Shown here in pieces: positions 21,501-31,623 of a stretch of DNA of 64,000 nt; positions within the stretch are counted from its first letter, which is position 1, and each line of letters opens with the position of its first letter. This DNA comes from Halichondria panicea (Eukaryota > Porifera > Demospongiae > Suberitida > Halichondriidae), in assembly GCF_963675165.1 (NCBI RefSeq), contig NC_087381.1, positions 3,782,001 to 3,846,000 of the forward strand, in the 5' to 3' direction. A model generated the notes under the pieces. The model worked only from the letters and a program-made list of their open reading frames with translations. It did no database searches and was not told the DNA's origin. The translations under genes were made by a program, and so were the position numbers.

Positions 21501-24112
21501 TATTTGTGGTGGTGTATAATACAGACAATTTCTGTGTCTTGAACTGGCAGTGGCAAATTGGAGTGATTTCCATATTCCTTGGGTGGATTAATCTCATCGT
21601 GTTTTTTTCAAAGCTACCGTTTGTAGGGATTTACGTTCTCATTTTGATTAAAATTTCCATTACCTTCTTCAAGATGCTGCTCTTGACCGTGCTGTTGATA
21701 GTGTCCTTTGGGATACCATTCTTCATGGTTTTCTTTGACGCAAATGCCATTGTAAGTCATTGTACGTGCATAATGTATATGTAGAGCTTTTTATGGTTTG
21801 CACATTTGCACTTACATAGCTTTAATCATTACAGCGTTCTCCATTTTCGGATGTTCCCCGATCGTTGCTGAAAGTGATGACCATGACAACTGGTGAGCTG
21901 GACTATGACACAATTTTTCGTCTGGACCCGTCTGGTGGAAGTGATGATGCAGAAGAAATACGTTTTCCTCCGATTTCATTTATTCTCTGGATCATGTTCA
22001 TCATACTAATGCCAATCATCCTTACCAACATGTTGGTATGTTCGTTCGTACTGCTTGTTCTAAACGGAACGTTACGTTATCAAATTAACGTTTCTGTTTG
22101 CCACAAATACAAATGTAGTAGCAATGTGTTTTCCACTCTATGCAGTATGGAGACAGTTTTTTTTCTTCTTATTCTCACAGACTAGTTTAGCAGTTAGGGA
22201 CACTGAGGAAGTTCAGAAGGAAGCACAACTGCAAAAGCTTGCACTACAGGTAAGCCAAATGGAAAGCACGTAGAAGTGCTGTTGCCTCGGTATGACTAAG
22301 TACTTTAAAAGATTAGATTAGATTACCTCACCTTGCATGCGCAGTCAGTGAGTCATGTGCACCATGAAATTAATGTGTATTCGTATTTATTATTGCAGCA
22401 TTTTGCTGGTTCCTAGCTGTCTTACTTAATTATAATTATGCTAGTGCTTATTTATTTGCTTTAATTGTGCTACATGTACAAATGCTTTTGAAATTGGCTA
22501 GCACAAAGGATTTTTAGAACCTCCTAAATTCAAGAAAACGTCCCTTTAACTTAATATAACAAATGTACGTAAATGCCGGCTAAACTTGTTTCAAAAACAT
22601 GTGTACCCTAGCTACATGTATATGTATAATTATTCAGATTTGACTCTTTCACAATAATTATGTAGGTTGATCAAGCATTGTCGATGGAAGAACTGGTAGT
22701 TATTTTTCAGAAATGGTTCAAGTGTTGTGTGCCTAAAGGTTGGAAGCGGACTAAGCCATGGCGAAAAATATTTCCAAATAAAGAATGCAGCACAATTAAG
22801 AAACTTGGATTCACATTGTGGGAAGGAGAGCGTTATGATGATATTCAAGCCATTACTCGTGTTCTGTCCCCTCCTGAGGTATACATGTAATTGTGTTCTT
22901 GTAAAGTCTTAGTGAGTCACTGCTCTGATTGAGACACATACATGTATGTATACGTAGGCTAGTTTTCCATGACAATTGGTGTAATCATTTTGACCACCCT
23001 GTGTGTGTAATGTCCATTAACAGTGTCAGAATAAAAATTAAGGTTTTCGCAACTGCAGAATGCAAACAAAGAAGTGCTGGATATAGTTAACACACTAAAT
23101 GAGAATGTATCTAAAATTGAAACTTCACTTCAGGAATTCAAGATATCTGTGGTGGGTAACAGTGTTTCTTTCTTAATTAAACGTTAGCGTGCAATTAGAA
23201 GCCTTGCGATGCTTGTTACTCGTGCTATATTAATACATGTACATACGTATACATGACGGGTTGTATTATTGCACTCTTAACCATACTATAATCAAAGAAT
23301 TAATAGCACTCGTAACAGGCATTGGTGAGTAGTATGGGGGCCAGACCTTTATCTCGGGGGGCAAAATCAAAGTAGAGCTAGGATTAGGTCTGGATACTCT
23401 TGCAGCATTTCCGTGTGCTCTAGTGGAATGTGGCCAGAGCCGATTCCTATGTCATGTGAATTTTAATATGAAAATAATGATGAATGACATCTAATGTCGT
23501 AAGTCTCTACGTTCCAAGAGCGCACGGAAATGCTGCAAGAGTATCCAGACCTCTTCTCCTCTCTTTCTTCCCCCTGAGAAAAGGTCTGGCCCCCAGACTA
23601 CTATACGTAAATAACATGCATGCACTCAGTGCTGCCTTGTGCACAGGCACAGAGAGACTTATACTCGTTACTATTAATTCAGAACATGTATTGCACTCAA
23701 CTGCTTTTATTCAGATCGAGGAGGTCTGACATGCATGCACGAATCACTACAAGTTCAGTGCATTGATGTCTTGATCGCAGTCACGTGATAACATCTACAG
23801 GCTAATGGCTAACTTTTAGTGATTTGTGCACGTATGTTGGACTAGCTTGTCATCGACACATGCATACAATGCATGCAGAGTTTACTAAAATTAATCATGC
23901 ACATGTAGATCATTATACTTTGTCATTATTGCAGAAGGAAAATGATGATAAAATACGCAGTATGGATAATACTCTCAAGGTTAGGTTGTCACCAATAATT
24001 ATTATGATTGTGTCTAGTTATGTATCTCTAATTCTTTCGAGTGCAGTTACTTTTGGAAAAAGTTGGAGGGGAGAAAGTTGGAAGCAGGAGGAATCGTTTT
24101 AATACGATTTAA
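9534..24112 (+). CDS. TRPA-like ankyrin-repeat cation channel, copy 1, 20 exons
   Basis: Predicted plasma-membrane cation channel. Exons: 9534-9599, 12691-12759, 13175-13340, 13613-13715, 14026-14205, 16085-16231, 17388-17505, 18521-18639, 18688-18803, 18946-19069, 19327-19513, 19689-19863, 20181-20231, 21333-21751, 21835-22035, 22181-22249, 22666-22878, 23059-23151, 23935-23979, 24047-24112; they join in phase to 908 residues. Exons 3-8 encode about seven ankyrin repeats (ATALHLAA, TSLHFAAENGHLEVV, TPLHNAVYGGH). Exon 12 starts with the TRPA-typical HPL/VDRKELKLLKHP linker and S1; exon 14 holds S2-S5; exon 15 the pore (LLKVMTMTTGELDYD) and S6; exon 16 the post-S6 segment; exons 17-20 a C-terminal tail with a coiled-coil-like stretch. 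Fewer ankyrin repeats than vertebrate TRPA1, hence 'TRPA-like'. Oddities against copy 2: LAVRD instead of LAVGD after S6, and TPLHLVA instead of TPLHLAA in an ankyrin repeat. Confidence 0.9.
10205..10440. mobile_element. MITE fragment with TTACCCGAGGC end, in TRPA intron 1
   Basis: Starts TTACCCGAGGCC and contains GTAGTCCGTTGGTTTGTTTG and GCACTTCAGTGCTCTAGTTT. Both ends match, in reverse orientation, the element at 29788-30573 (TAGAGCACTAAAGTGC; CAAACAGACCAACGGACTAC; GCCTCGGGTAATA), which forms the block junction. Confidence 0.6.
10572..12430. mobile_element. MITE (TGACCGGGCCTAGG ends) interrupted by a MULE-like element
   Basis: The left terminal repeat at about 10572-10615 (CCTAGGAAAACAACCCTTAT, then GGAGCAAACTA) is mirrored at 10953-10996 plus 12415-12430 (TTTGCTCCATAAGG, GGTTGTTTTCCTAGG, CCCTGTCACAATT). 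The right terminal repeat is split by the 1.4-kb element at 10997-12414. The original length would be about 440 bp. A small open frame at 10658-10924 (minus) inside it has no recognisable domain. Confidence 0.7.
10997..12414. mobile_element. Nested 1.42-kb Mutator-like non-autonomous element with 9-bp target duplication
   Basis: Ends TAGCCTCCTTCGCAG and CTGCGAAGGAGGCTA are exact inverse copies, and the inverted homology continues inward for more than 100 bp (CCTTCCTTTTTC; GCTCCTCCAATT; TAAGTC / GACTTA near the inner edge). The 9-bp AGGCCCTGT flanks both sides (10988-10996 and 12415-12423). Long terminal repeats with a 9-bp duplication are the Mutator superfamily pattern. No transposase is readable inside. 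Confidence 0.8.
14365..16027. mobile_element. GCGCATGCGC-family element (reverse) in TRPA intron 5, with further elements inside
   Basis: From AAAGCACCGCGGGTGCTGAT to the mirrored CCTCGCTTGCGCATGCACAC after a CA microsatellite (15957-15980). The orthologous copy in block 2 (47564-48773) lacks the 15027-15489 insertion, so this one is about 450 bp longer. Confidence 0.75.
15027..15489. mobile_element. MITE with AGCCCCGTTTACACGA termini, only in block 1
   Basis: AGCCCCGTTTACACGA at the left pairs with TCGTGTAAACGGGGCT at the right. A further palindrome sits inside it at about 15202-15326 (CAGAGGAGGTACGACAT / ATGTCGTACCTCCTCTG). Block 2 has no insert at the matching point (about 48231-48256), although the flanks there are not a perfectly clean empty site. 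Confidence 0.75.
16352..17108. mobile_element. MULE-like MITE in TRPA intron 6 with a conserved 99-codon minus-strand ORF
   Basis: Termini AGATTGAAAAGGAAGGGGAT and its reverse complement. Block 2 carries the same element (49098-49856), flanked there by GCAATAACC / GCAATAACA, a 9-bp duplication with one mismatch. A minus-strand frame at 16735-16436 starts with ATG and contains a hydrophobic run (FIAFICLVIVVALL); in block 2 it is 100 codons because of an in-frame 3-bp insertion. There is no homology to a known transposase, and coding is doubtful. Confidence 0.65.
17634..18011. mobile_element. 378-bp TA-target MITE (TCCGG family), block-1-specific
   Basis: Flanked by TA (17632-17633, 18012-18013). 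The right end ATTAGAAGATATACGG matches the family terminus. It carries repeated internal motifs of the form GTCCGG..AATTAGAAC. The matching site in block 2 (about 50370) reads through with a single TA. Two more copies are at 24222-24599 and 44149-44536. Confidence 0.85.
18110..18442. mobile_element. MITE with TAGCCTCGTCCC ends in TRPA intron 7
   Basis: Left TAGCCTCGTCCCCAGGCC and right CCTGGGACGAGGCTA pair, and an internal hairpin (CCAGGCCTAGTTG / CAACTAGGCCTGG) adjoins the left end. Present in both blocks (50461-50795), so it predates the duplication. A related end is seen near 45331. Confidence 0.65.
20070..20120 (+). pseudogene. Dead duplicate of TRPA exon 13 (copy 1)
   Basis: A 51-nt segment after an intact acceptor (TTCTGCAG) that is nearly identical to the used exon 20181-20231. 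Both encode an S1-S2 extracellular loop of the form C-x-N-S-T-V-L-T-E-N-G-T-L-V, with two potential N-glycosylation sites. The downstream copy ends CCAT|GTAAGT; this one ends CCAT|TAAGTG, lacking the donor G. The same defect is in block 2 (52443-52493). Confidence 0.75.
20281..21186. mobile_element. Approximately 0.9-kb MITE-like element in TRPA intron 13
   Basis: Begins ATGAAAGCACCGGAGCC and ends TGCATATGCACATCGAGGCA, matching the ends of the GCGCATGCGC family with divergence. It contains an internal palindrome (TCCAGACCGC..GCGGCCTGG) and a pair of AACAGGAACA / TGTTCCTGTT segments. Present in both blocks (52661-53549). Confidence 0.55.
23313..23672. repeat. Foldback element region, inverted relative to block 2
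   Basis: Outer arms GGGGGCCAGACCTTT / AAAGGTCTGGCCCCC and inner arms AGCATTTCCGTG / CACGGAAATGCT make a large hairpin. The asymmetric centre (CATGTGAATTTTAATATG) is the reverse complement of the centre in block 2 (55660-56008), as are the flanks out to CTGCCTTGTGCACAGGCAC. Confidence 0.85.
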
Positions 24113-24221
24113 CTGTCGAAATTTGTTAGATCTATTATAGGGGTTTTACTTATTAATTGCTGTATAATTAATTATCAGGTGCATACTTATTAATTTTGTT
24201 TCTACTCCACAATAATGTATA

Positions 24222-24599
24222 CGTATACCTTCTAATTTATCGGACAGGAAAAAATAATTATTTTGGAAATTGTCCGGGTATAATTGGAATAGAGCATGCG
24301 AAGTGTCCGGAATAATTAGAACAAGCAAGCAGCTGCATGCGAGCTAGCTAAGTTTAATAGAACAGGGTACGACTGAATAGTTGCACTAGCTATCTAAAAC
24401 TAGCTACTCAAAGCTATCTAACTGCAGCACTCTAAGTCTCCGTCTGTGAATGATAACTCAACTTTTCAAGGTATTGTCCGGATATTTAGAACAAATGTAA
24501 TATTAAAGTACTGGAGTGTCCGTTGTATTAGAACAACGAAAATTGCCCAAAAGAGTGTCCGGGTAATTAGAAGTGTCCGATAAATTAGAAGATATACGG
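24222..24599. mobile_element. 378-bp TA-target MITE (TCCGG family), second block-1-specific copy
   Basis: TCTAATTTATCGG near the left end, and ATTAGAAGATATACGG at the right followed by TA. Same length and internal motifs as 17634-18011. Block 2 at about 56425 has the uninterrupted site GTATAATAATTATT. Confidence 0.85.
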
Positions 24600-24914
24600 T
24601 AATAATAATTATTATTATGTTGAATTGATGATCTCTAGTAGTCAGCACTTGTTGATCGATCGAGCTCCTAATTTATTTATTTATACAGCGCGGATCTTTC
24701 GAACAGTGGACGTTAATTATATCTACCGTATATAGTACACAATTTTTGAGGGGCTTAATTTTCGCTGATTTCGTGGGTAATAATTAGCAATCCTACACAA
24801 ACATTGTAGAATTATCTGCTATAACGAGCAATTAAGATTATAAAGGCGTGACTTCCGGGTAAGCAGTCATATTATTTCCATGAACATTGTGCAAAGAAAT
24901 GCTTTTAGAGGCCA

Positions 24915-25637
24915 TGCACTCAGGTAGGTTAAGGCTGTTTTTTTTTTGAAATTGAAGAAAATGTGTACTATTAAAAACTACAATTTTTTGTAAAAAATCT
25001 CGTCAATTACACATTATTTTTCACAAAATGTATTGTAAACAGGAATACCTTTCATCTGATAACATTATTACCATGGTTACTATCTTGGTATGTGCGTTAA
25101 CTGTGACCAAATACAACTTACCTTAACAATAGTTTTGAATACGCTGCCTCCAATACCAAGTTTTAGAAAGCTATATTGGTATCAAAGAAAGCTTTTAGTG
25201 AGATCTACTAGAAACCATCCGGATATTTGGTATGAACTCATTCTAGCTCTGATTACAGCAAATTTATTGAAAAAAATGCTTAAAAAAATGTGAAAATTTA
25301 TGATTTGTTTGCCTATTGTACAAAATACGTGATAGCAGCCCTAAATATCCACTTGGTTTCTATTGCACTGTAGTAAGAGCTTTCTTTTGATACTAAGATT
25401 GTACCATGAAAGTGATTATTGGAGGCAGCGTTCTTTGGTTTAAGTAAATGGCAAGTTAACGTACGCAACAAGGCAGTAACCATGGCAACGATGTTATCAT
25501 CCTGATCCATTTTACGTATATAATATGAATCCCGAATATAAAGGTACATATTGAAACCATTACACAATGACAATGAATGCAATGCACCCTCATTTATGGC
25601 CCATATTTATGAAACGGCCTTAACCAACCTGAGCATG
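24915..25637. mobile_element. Full-length foldback element, block-1-specific
   Basis: Left half 24915-25280 and right half 25290-25637 are imperfect reverse complements over nearly their whole length: CTCAGGTAGGTTAAGGC / GCCTTAACCAACCTGAG at the tips, then ACCATGGTTACT / AGTAACCATGG and ACGCTGCCTCCAATA / ATTGGAGGCAGCGTT inward. Block 2 lacks it and has a GCATGCATGC run at the matching place (about 56733-56757). Confidence 0.8.
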
Positions 25638-25952
25638 CATATATTCCACGAAAATAATAATTATTAGTGCCTCAAAAATTTCGCTATAATAATTATGGTA
25701 TATCTTGCTATAATAATAATTATAGGTTTTAACATCAGTAACGACACATCAATAATCGGTTTAGCTATAGGAAGTATAATAATTTATTAATACTCGTAAA
25801 AATGATATGAATATTGTGATGGTGAAACAGCGGCAACAACAATTAAGATGTTATAGTGTATGATAATTATAGCTACATGTATATACTTAAGGTTTGTTCA
25901 ACACAAACACGTATACACACAATGATACAGTGTATAAACAGCAACAGTGATT

Positions 25953-28900
25953 TTACAAACTTGTCCCCTCGATTTGGTACTCTCGAACATCAGGCACACT
26001 GTCAGTAAACTTGATTCTCTGCTCTTCAAACATCGATTTCCTTTCAACATCTAGTAAAATAATATTATTATCACCACATGCATGCAAACAAACATGCACC
26101 CAGGGTCCGTCAAGCAGGGAATTATACCCATTCCACAATTAAGACGAATCTAATTATAGGCTAGCCTGCAATTCTTCTGAGAGTGGGCCTGGTAATAATT
26201 ATTAACGATTGCATGTGTTAATCTCACCCCGGTATCTGGGAGCTAATTTGGATAACATCGTATAATTATTATGCCAAAGGCGTATACGCCTTGATTATGC
26301 TCAGTAAAACAATGTCATAACGAACGGAAGTGGGTTGAAGGAATTAAGTAGATAAAAAGTTCGGAATGCTTGGAACCCCTTGATAGCATTCTGATAGCTA
26401 TCCCTTAGCCTTTATTCGGAGGTGGTTGTTAACAGAGGTTCCACTGTACAATAATTTTCTAACTGATAAACTTACTTTCAATGCCATTGCTAAGGTCTAC
26501 TTTGACATGTTCTGAGCTCCCATTTTGAAGAGCTGACACTGACATGCCGTCAATGTGCTCTCCTTTCTCAACGTGTGGTGTTGAACCATTGCCAACATTC
26601 ACTACTTTCTGAGATTGTACTACATACTCTTCATAAGGTGGTGGTGACTGTGATGGTGTATTGTCACTAGTCTCTGGTAGCTTGATATCTGTGATTGCAT
26701 TAATTGACAGCAACTCAAAAATGTATCAGGACGCGTAATCATCTGCATGACTGCTTCGGTATGTACCTGACTTCGAACCTCGTAATGTTGATGTTTTGAA
26801 CGAGCTCAACCGCTCCTGCAAAATTTGAATGATTTATATAAAGTAAATAATTATAATACTTACAGTTGGTTTCATCATAAACTTACCAAAATGCTAGATT
26901 TGTGATCTAAATCAGAAGATGAGAAGTGTTCGCTAAGAAACTCTGATTCTGACAATTTGCCCCTCCACCACCACTTCTTGTAGCCTTCTCTAACCTGCAA
27001 AAAATCCATAACCATGCCAGTCAATTTCAACTTCACACTATAATTACATTCAATGCTGTACTATTAACGAACCTGTTTCGACAATGGAACAAATAAGATG
27101 AATATTATGAAGCCCTAAATAAATGGAGAATCCTATGTTGATCTACAAGAGTGACAAGAATTTCTAACTAGTGCTGGCTGACTTAAAGGCAAATGAACTC
27201 ACCAATATAATCAGTATGACTGATGCAATGAATGCCCAAACAAACCCAGTATCATAACGAAGCCAACACCTACAGTATATACACATGTATTGCAGTTGCT
27301 TGCAAGATTACGATGATATACATACGTACAACAAAGACGAGATATAATTACAGTCTATATAGATATAAACGTACGCATCACTGCTTCCATAGTGGGGTTC
27401 TCCATCTGAACCTCTCAGGGCAAAGCCCAGTGGAACAGTTAAGCACAGGTAGAGCAGAGGCAAACCTACATGTACATGCATGAAAGACATTACTTTCCAT
27501 ACATGACTTGTACCTCATAAACTGCAACTGTGAATTAAGGTATCAACTGACTATAGCTGTGCTACTTCTTAACAACTCCCTATACTGCTATACCTGTACA
27601 TGCACTGCAAGTTGTGTATAATACTCACCATAGCTCACTAAAGCAAAGAATGCCATGTACAGTTTTGGCCTTTTGACGAACACTTGCACAAGAACAACAT
27701 ACAAAACAACCCCTTCCATGAGCATCCACATGAATGTAACCAGGAAGGCATAGTGCAAAACAACAGCAATTGACTGACAAAACACCTAGAGGAAGGAGAA
27801 AGTTAATGGTTTGTTTATAAATTGTCTCATAAGAGACTTACAACATTGTCTGTCTTGTCCACTGTGGTGACAAACAGCAGTTGCGCAATAAACAAGCATC
27901 CACACAAGTTGACGTGGATAAAATTACGCATTCCCCATAGCGACCTGTTGTCATGGGCAGCATGAGATAAGCATGCATTTATGTGCATACATGCATAGTA
28001 CATATAGTATATAATCATACAATGTGCATACATGTACATGCATGTAATTATATGCATGCATGTACACGTATTTACAGCTTAATTGACTATTGTGAGGGCC
28101 AGGATAGCCAACACAAGACAGACGAGAGAAATGGACACACTGACATAACTAACAATTTAAAGTTGACGTTTAATTTCTGGGGTTGTCTACAACGAATGAA
28201 TGCAAGTCATAAGATTATTGTCTATATGCATGTGCATTAATTCTTACATTTGTTCCGGGGCTCAGAAGAATGGCGAAGTGTGTAAGATGAGTGCACTCAA
28301 ACAGACACAGTGTCATTGCTCAGCTCATCATTCCTTGTACAACTTTCATTGGACCAGGCATGCCTGTGTGTCGATCAACAAATCATTCAAGGTAAACATG
28401 CTAAAGATAAACTTGATCTGTATACTCTAGCAAGAAATGCATAATTTTTTTGGTGCAATAGTTGAATATTAGACTTGCACTCTATTTATTATTATAAGTA
28501 GTTTCAGATAACCGTCAACGTCGCCATGGAAAGTTACTCACGATGTTAAGTTAATCCAGCTGAGTATTGTTGTCCTACGGATAATAACAAAAAGAATTAT
28601 GATAATTATACAATTATGTACTAATGGGAAAGCTCGTAAGCTAAGCGGATAGATATCTAGTACTGACATTCGTGTGCCCAGTGAGACTATTATAAATTGT
28701 ATCTGATTCATACCAAAAACCTCACACTGTTAGTTGTACGTGCATGCAATTGAGGTTCGTAAAGTTTTACATAAAAATATAGTAAATTCGTGGGTATAAA
28801 TGTTTGCGGTACATGCAAAAACGTACCACAAACATTTATACATGTACCCTCGAAATAATTATACTCGCTACATGTATATACGGTAATGTAGCTAGTATAA

Positions 28901-29132
28901 GCGAAGTATAATTATACGCAATAATAATAATAATAATTATGGCGTGCAATCCTTCCGCATGTTTACTGCAAATTTTTTGAGGCAATTGGGAGAACACAGT
29001 CCATGTGCATTCTAATTACGACAGTTGGTGCTTGCATTAGGGCGGTTCTATAATTAGAACGACTACGGTAAACACTTCAGAACTCACAGTTTTGTTGACT
29101 ACAAGCTGATAACGCACTGGGTCACTAATATG
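25953..29132 (-). pseudogene. Adhesion GPCR, broken copy in block 1
   Basis: Aligns with the GPCR at 57.0-64 kb. It keeps the C-terminal tail exons (25953-26050; about 26478-26694), the ECL2/TM5, TM3-TM4, TM2, TM1 and part of the GPS exons, but has these lesions: a roughly 310-bp deletion at about 27128 removing most of the TM5-ICL3 exon and the TM6-TM7 exon; TAA in place of GAA in the TM1 exon (minus strand, near 28160); loss of the TM1 exon donor (GTAAGC to TTAAGC, near 28080); a 2-bp deletion in the GPS core that creates TGA (near 28309); an 11-bp deletion in the preceding exon (near 28553); and a deletion of about 870 bp at 29132 removing three stalk exons. Non-functional as a receptor. 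Confidence 0.9.
28780..28895. mobile_element. Small MITE in the GPCR locus
   Basis: TTCGTGGGTATAAATGTTTG pairs with CAAACATTTATACATGTACC, with CCTCGAAATA beyond. Shared with block 2 (60625-60735). Ends resemble the 1733-2203 element. Confidence 0.5.
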
Positions 29133-30572
29133 TACATCGTAAATTGTCATTGTAGTAGCACTTCTAAAACAAGCCCATGCAGTTATACATGTAGAGCTCT
29201 TGAAAATGTGCAATTACTGGTCCTGAAGACGTACACCCAATTCGATACTCTGTTCATTGTACATAAAATCCCACAATGGCCTGAGATGATCTTCAAGGAT
29301 AGAACCAAACATGCAGACGTATGATGATAAAAATACTACGCATTTCCTGTCAACAAACAAAAAAGGAGTGGATCTGCAAAGAAGCCAGAGTTCACAAAGG
29401 CTGTCAGGCAGCACATCTTTGCAACGATTTCTGACTCTTATACAGTAGCTACATGTAACAAAATAGTAGCTAGCGCACAAGTATTAAAAACGTTGTGCTA
29501 ACAGATGATGCTATGCACGATTCTGATAAAACTGCTGAGTAAAATTAAAGATAACTCAACTCAAAAAAGAAACTTCTAGTCCAATCAAAATCCAAGAGAA
29601 CATGGCTAGAAGCCTATACAGAAGCTGTTAGTTTTTATCGCATTGCAATCGTTGAGCAGTATGTTACAGCTGAAATATACACCTTGTGCGGCTACGCCTC
29701 GAGACAAAATTACAGTGCAGTAATCCAGTTGCTATATGTGTAGCATAATAACCACAAAGTCATAATGCACTAACCACAAAACGCCCCTCTGACAAAACTA
29801 GAGCACTAAAGTGCAAACCCTCGGCTGGTGACATGATTATAAAGAAACCAGAAGACTGATAATATAATGCAGTGCATATAGTGATGTTGTTATCATCATC
29901 ATGCATGACTTGCACAGCAACTCAGGAGCAATAAAACTAAACCAGACTGGAGGCATGCTGAAACATTTGAGAACAGGTAGTAGTACTATAAATATATGCA
30001 CTGTGGATTAGGATCACAGCAAAGAAGCATGGAGTCTCAGAGAAGTATGGCTCCAGGTCCTGCATGGATCCCAGTCAGCTAAAGCAAGCTTTCTGCTTTA
30101 GTGACCCTGTTCCAATATTGTTCCTGGTATATACAGCTTTCTACTTTAGTGACCCTGTTCCATTGTTTCTGGACCTGGTACAGGATCACTTCAGTTATAA
30201 GTAACGCATGTGCAAGTTCTGTTCAAGCTACATTTTGCTCGCTTTTATTAGACAACGAAGCTTTAACACCGAAAGCTGCCACTATTAGAAGTACTGACTT
30301 GTTGTGTGGAGGCTACCCATGCTGTAAACGCAGTGCTAGAGCATCCAGGTAAGCAGACCCAGTCACAAGCTTCTTAGCTTTTGCTCGTTTTTATTTGACA
30401 ACGAAGGTTTAACATGAAATTCTGCCACTATTAAAATTAATAACTTGTTGTATGAAGGCTATCCATGCTGTAAACGCAGTGCCATGGCATGCAGGTGAGT
30501 AGATTCACACATTACAAACAAACAGACCAACGGACTACTATACCCGTGGCCGCCCACGCGCGCCTCGGGTAA
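29133..30572. other. Junction region between the two blocks
   Basis: 29133-29727 resembles 61825-62273 (GPCR intron), more divergent than the rest. From about 29788 to 30573 lies an inverted copy of the TTACCCGAGGC element family. It includes two tandem duplications: AGCTTTCTGCTTTAGTGACC / AGCTTTCTACTTTAGTGACC (about 30087 and 30136), and a unit of about 144 bp starting GCTCGCTTTTATTAGACAAC (30237) and repeated at 30381, each ending in a donor-like G|GTRAG. Block 2 homology begins right after its end. Confidence 0.6.
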
Positions 30573-31028
30573 TAACTGTCTAACGTACTGTACATGTACA
30601 TTCCACCACCCTTATTAAATTTCAAAAATAGAGCATATTACGTGTACATAAATTGTATACATGGGTCGATACACATTCACCAATTGGTAATCCCTGCCAT
30701 GTAACATATAGTGCACTAACCTGCTTGGGAGAGTATGGCACATACAGAGGCACAGCGCAGTGACTGCAGCCTCTCACTGGGGTGAATGGCAGGCTCATAA
30801 GACAAATGGATGTAGCGCCGAGCAGCATCGTTGAACTTACATGTACGTCTGAAATCGGCTATTCTTGCACGGTAAAAATTACAGCAATTAGTAGGCAATT
30901 AGTATAATTATTGAGAGCATGATAAATTGTCCTGTTCCTCAGGTAGACAATTAGATGTGTAAAACTATAACTATGGACTGCACAAATGTACATGTACTAT
31001 GATTATACATGCCTGATTGATACATCAT

Positions 31029-31065
31029 TATGCCTCGGTGCGCATGCGCAAGCGAGGTATACGGT

Positions 31066-31096
<31 letters not shown>

Positions 31097-31623
31097 AGAC
31101 TGCTATTATAGTTGCTCAAAGATCACTGAACTGTAAGTAAAAGTTTCTATAGGCTTCTAGTAACGTTTTCTTGGATTTTAATTGTGGATTTGAAAAATAA
31201 TACTTCGTTCTCGAGTTATGCCTACTTTTGCTTGGAATGCCACATTGCAGCCTTTTCAGAAGAGTGCGTAGCAAAACTTGTCCATGGATTGAGTGTTGCT
31301 ACTCTACTTAGTAGTTAGCTCTGCACTAGAACGCTAGCTATTGGTAGCTGCAAGAGTGAAAAGAGAGCTGCAAGGCTCTGCTGATATGCAGCCATTTATT
31401 TTTTAGACTTTGATATCGATCGTTTTTAACAACAATCATGGTATATCATTACCCACTCATTGAGTTTCTGTGTGACTCTACATGCAGCAAAATTTATAAA
31501 ATTGTTCATCATGATAATTATGTGTGTATAAAAGCTATTACTATAATAGCTAGTGGCTTTATGTTATTATGTTGTGTAGCTTTGAAACCTCCACCGAGGC
31601 ATCAGCACCCGCGGTGCTTTCAT
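31029..31623. mobile_element. GCGCATGCGC-family MITE, block 2 counterpart of 7487-8073
   Basis: Same ends and internal sequence, with a longer TG run (about 31067-31098). Confidence 0.75.

Larger units (their letters stand above)
24113..25952. other. Spacer between TRPA copy 1 and the GPCR pseudogene
   Basis: Convergent 3' ends. About 1.1 kb of this spacer is two insertions not found in block 2 (24222-24599 and 24915-25637); the rest is AT-rich sequence shared with 56318-57022. Confidence 0.6.
7028..29727. repeat. Tandem duplication, block 1 (CSN4-TRPA-GPCR)
   Basis: Nearly identical, apart from indels, to 30573-62273 in the same orientation. Matched landmarks: CSN4 exon 5 (7174 vs 30.72 kb), CSN4 ATG (9381 vs 33303), TRPA exon 2 (12691 vs 45886), TRPA stop (24112 vs 56317), GPCR stop (25953 vs 57023). 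The blocks differ by a replaced segment (9457-12640 here against 33376-45840 there), several MITEs, two exon-removing deletions in the GPCR of this block, and a roughly 350-bp inversion. Similarity is visibly lower in the last 600 bp, so the right edge is approximate. Confidence 0.9.

Noticed and set aside
27827..28430. ORFs rich in Met, His, Cys and Tyr around 28 kb
   Set aside because: Translations of ATGCATGTACATG repeats next to GPCR exons.
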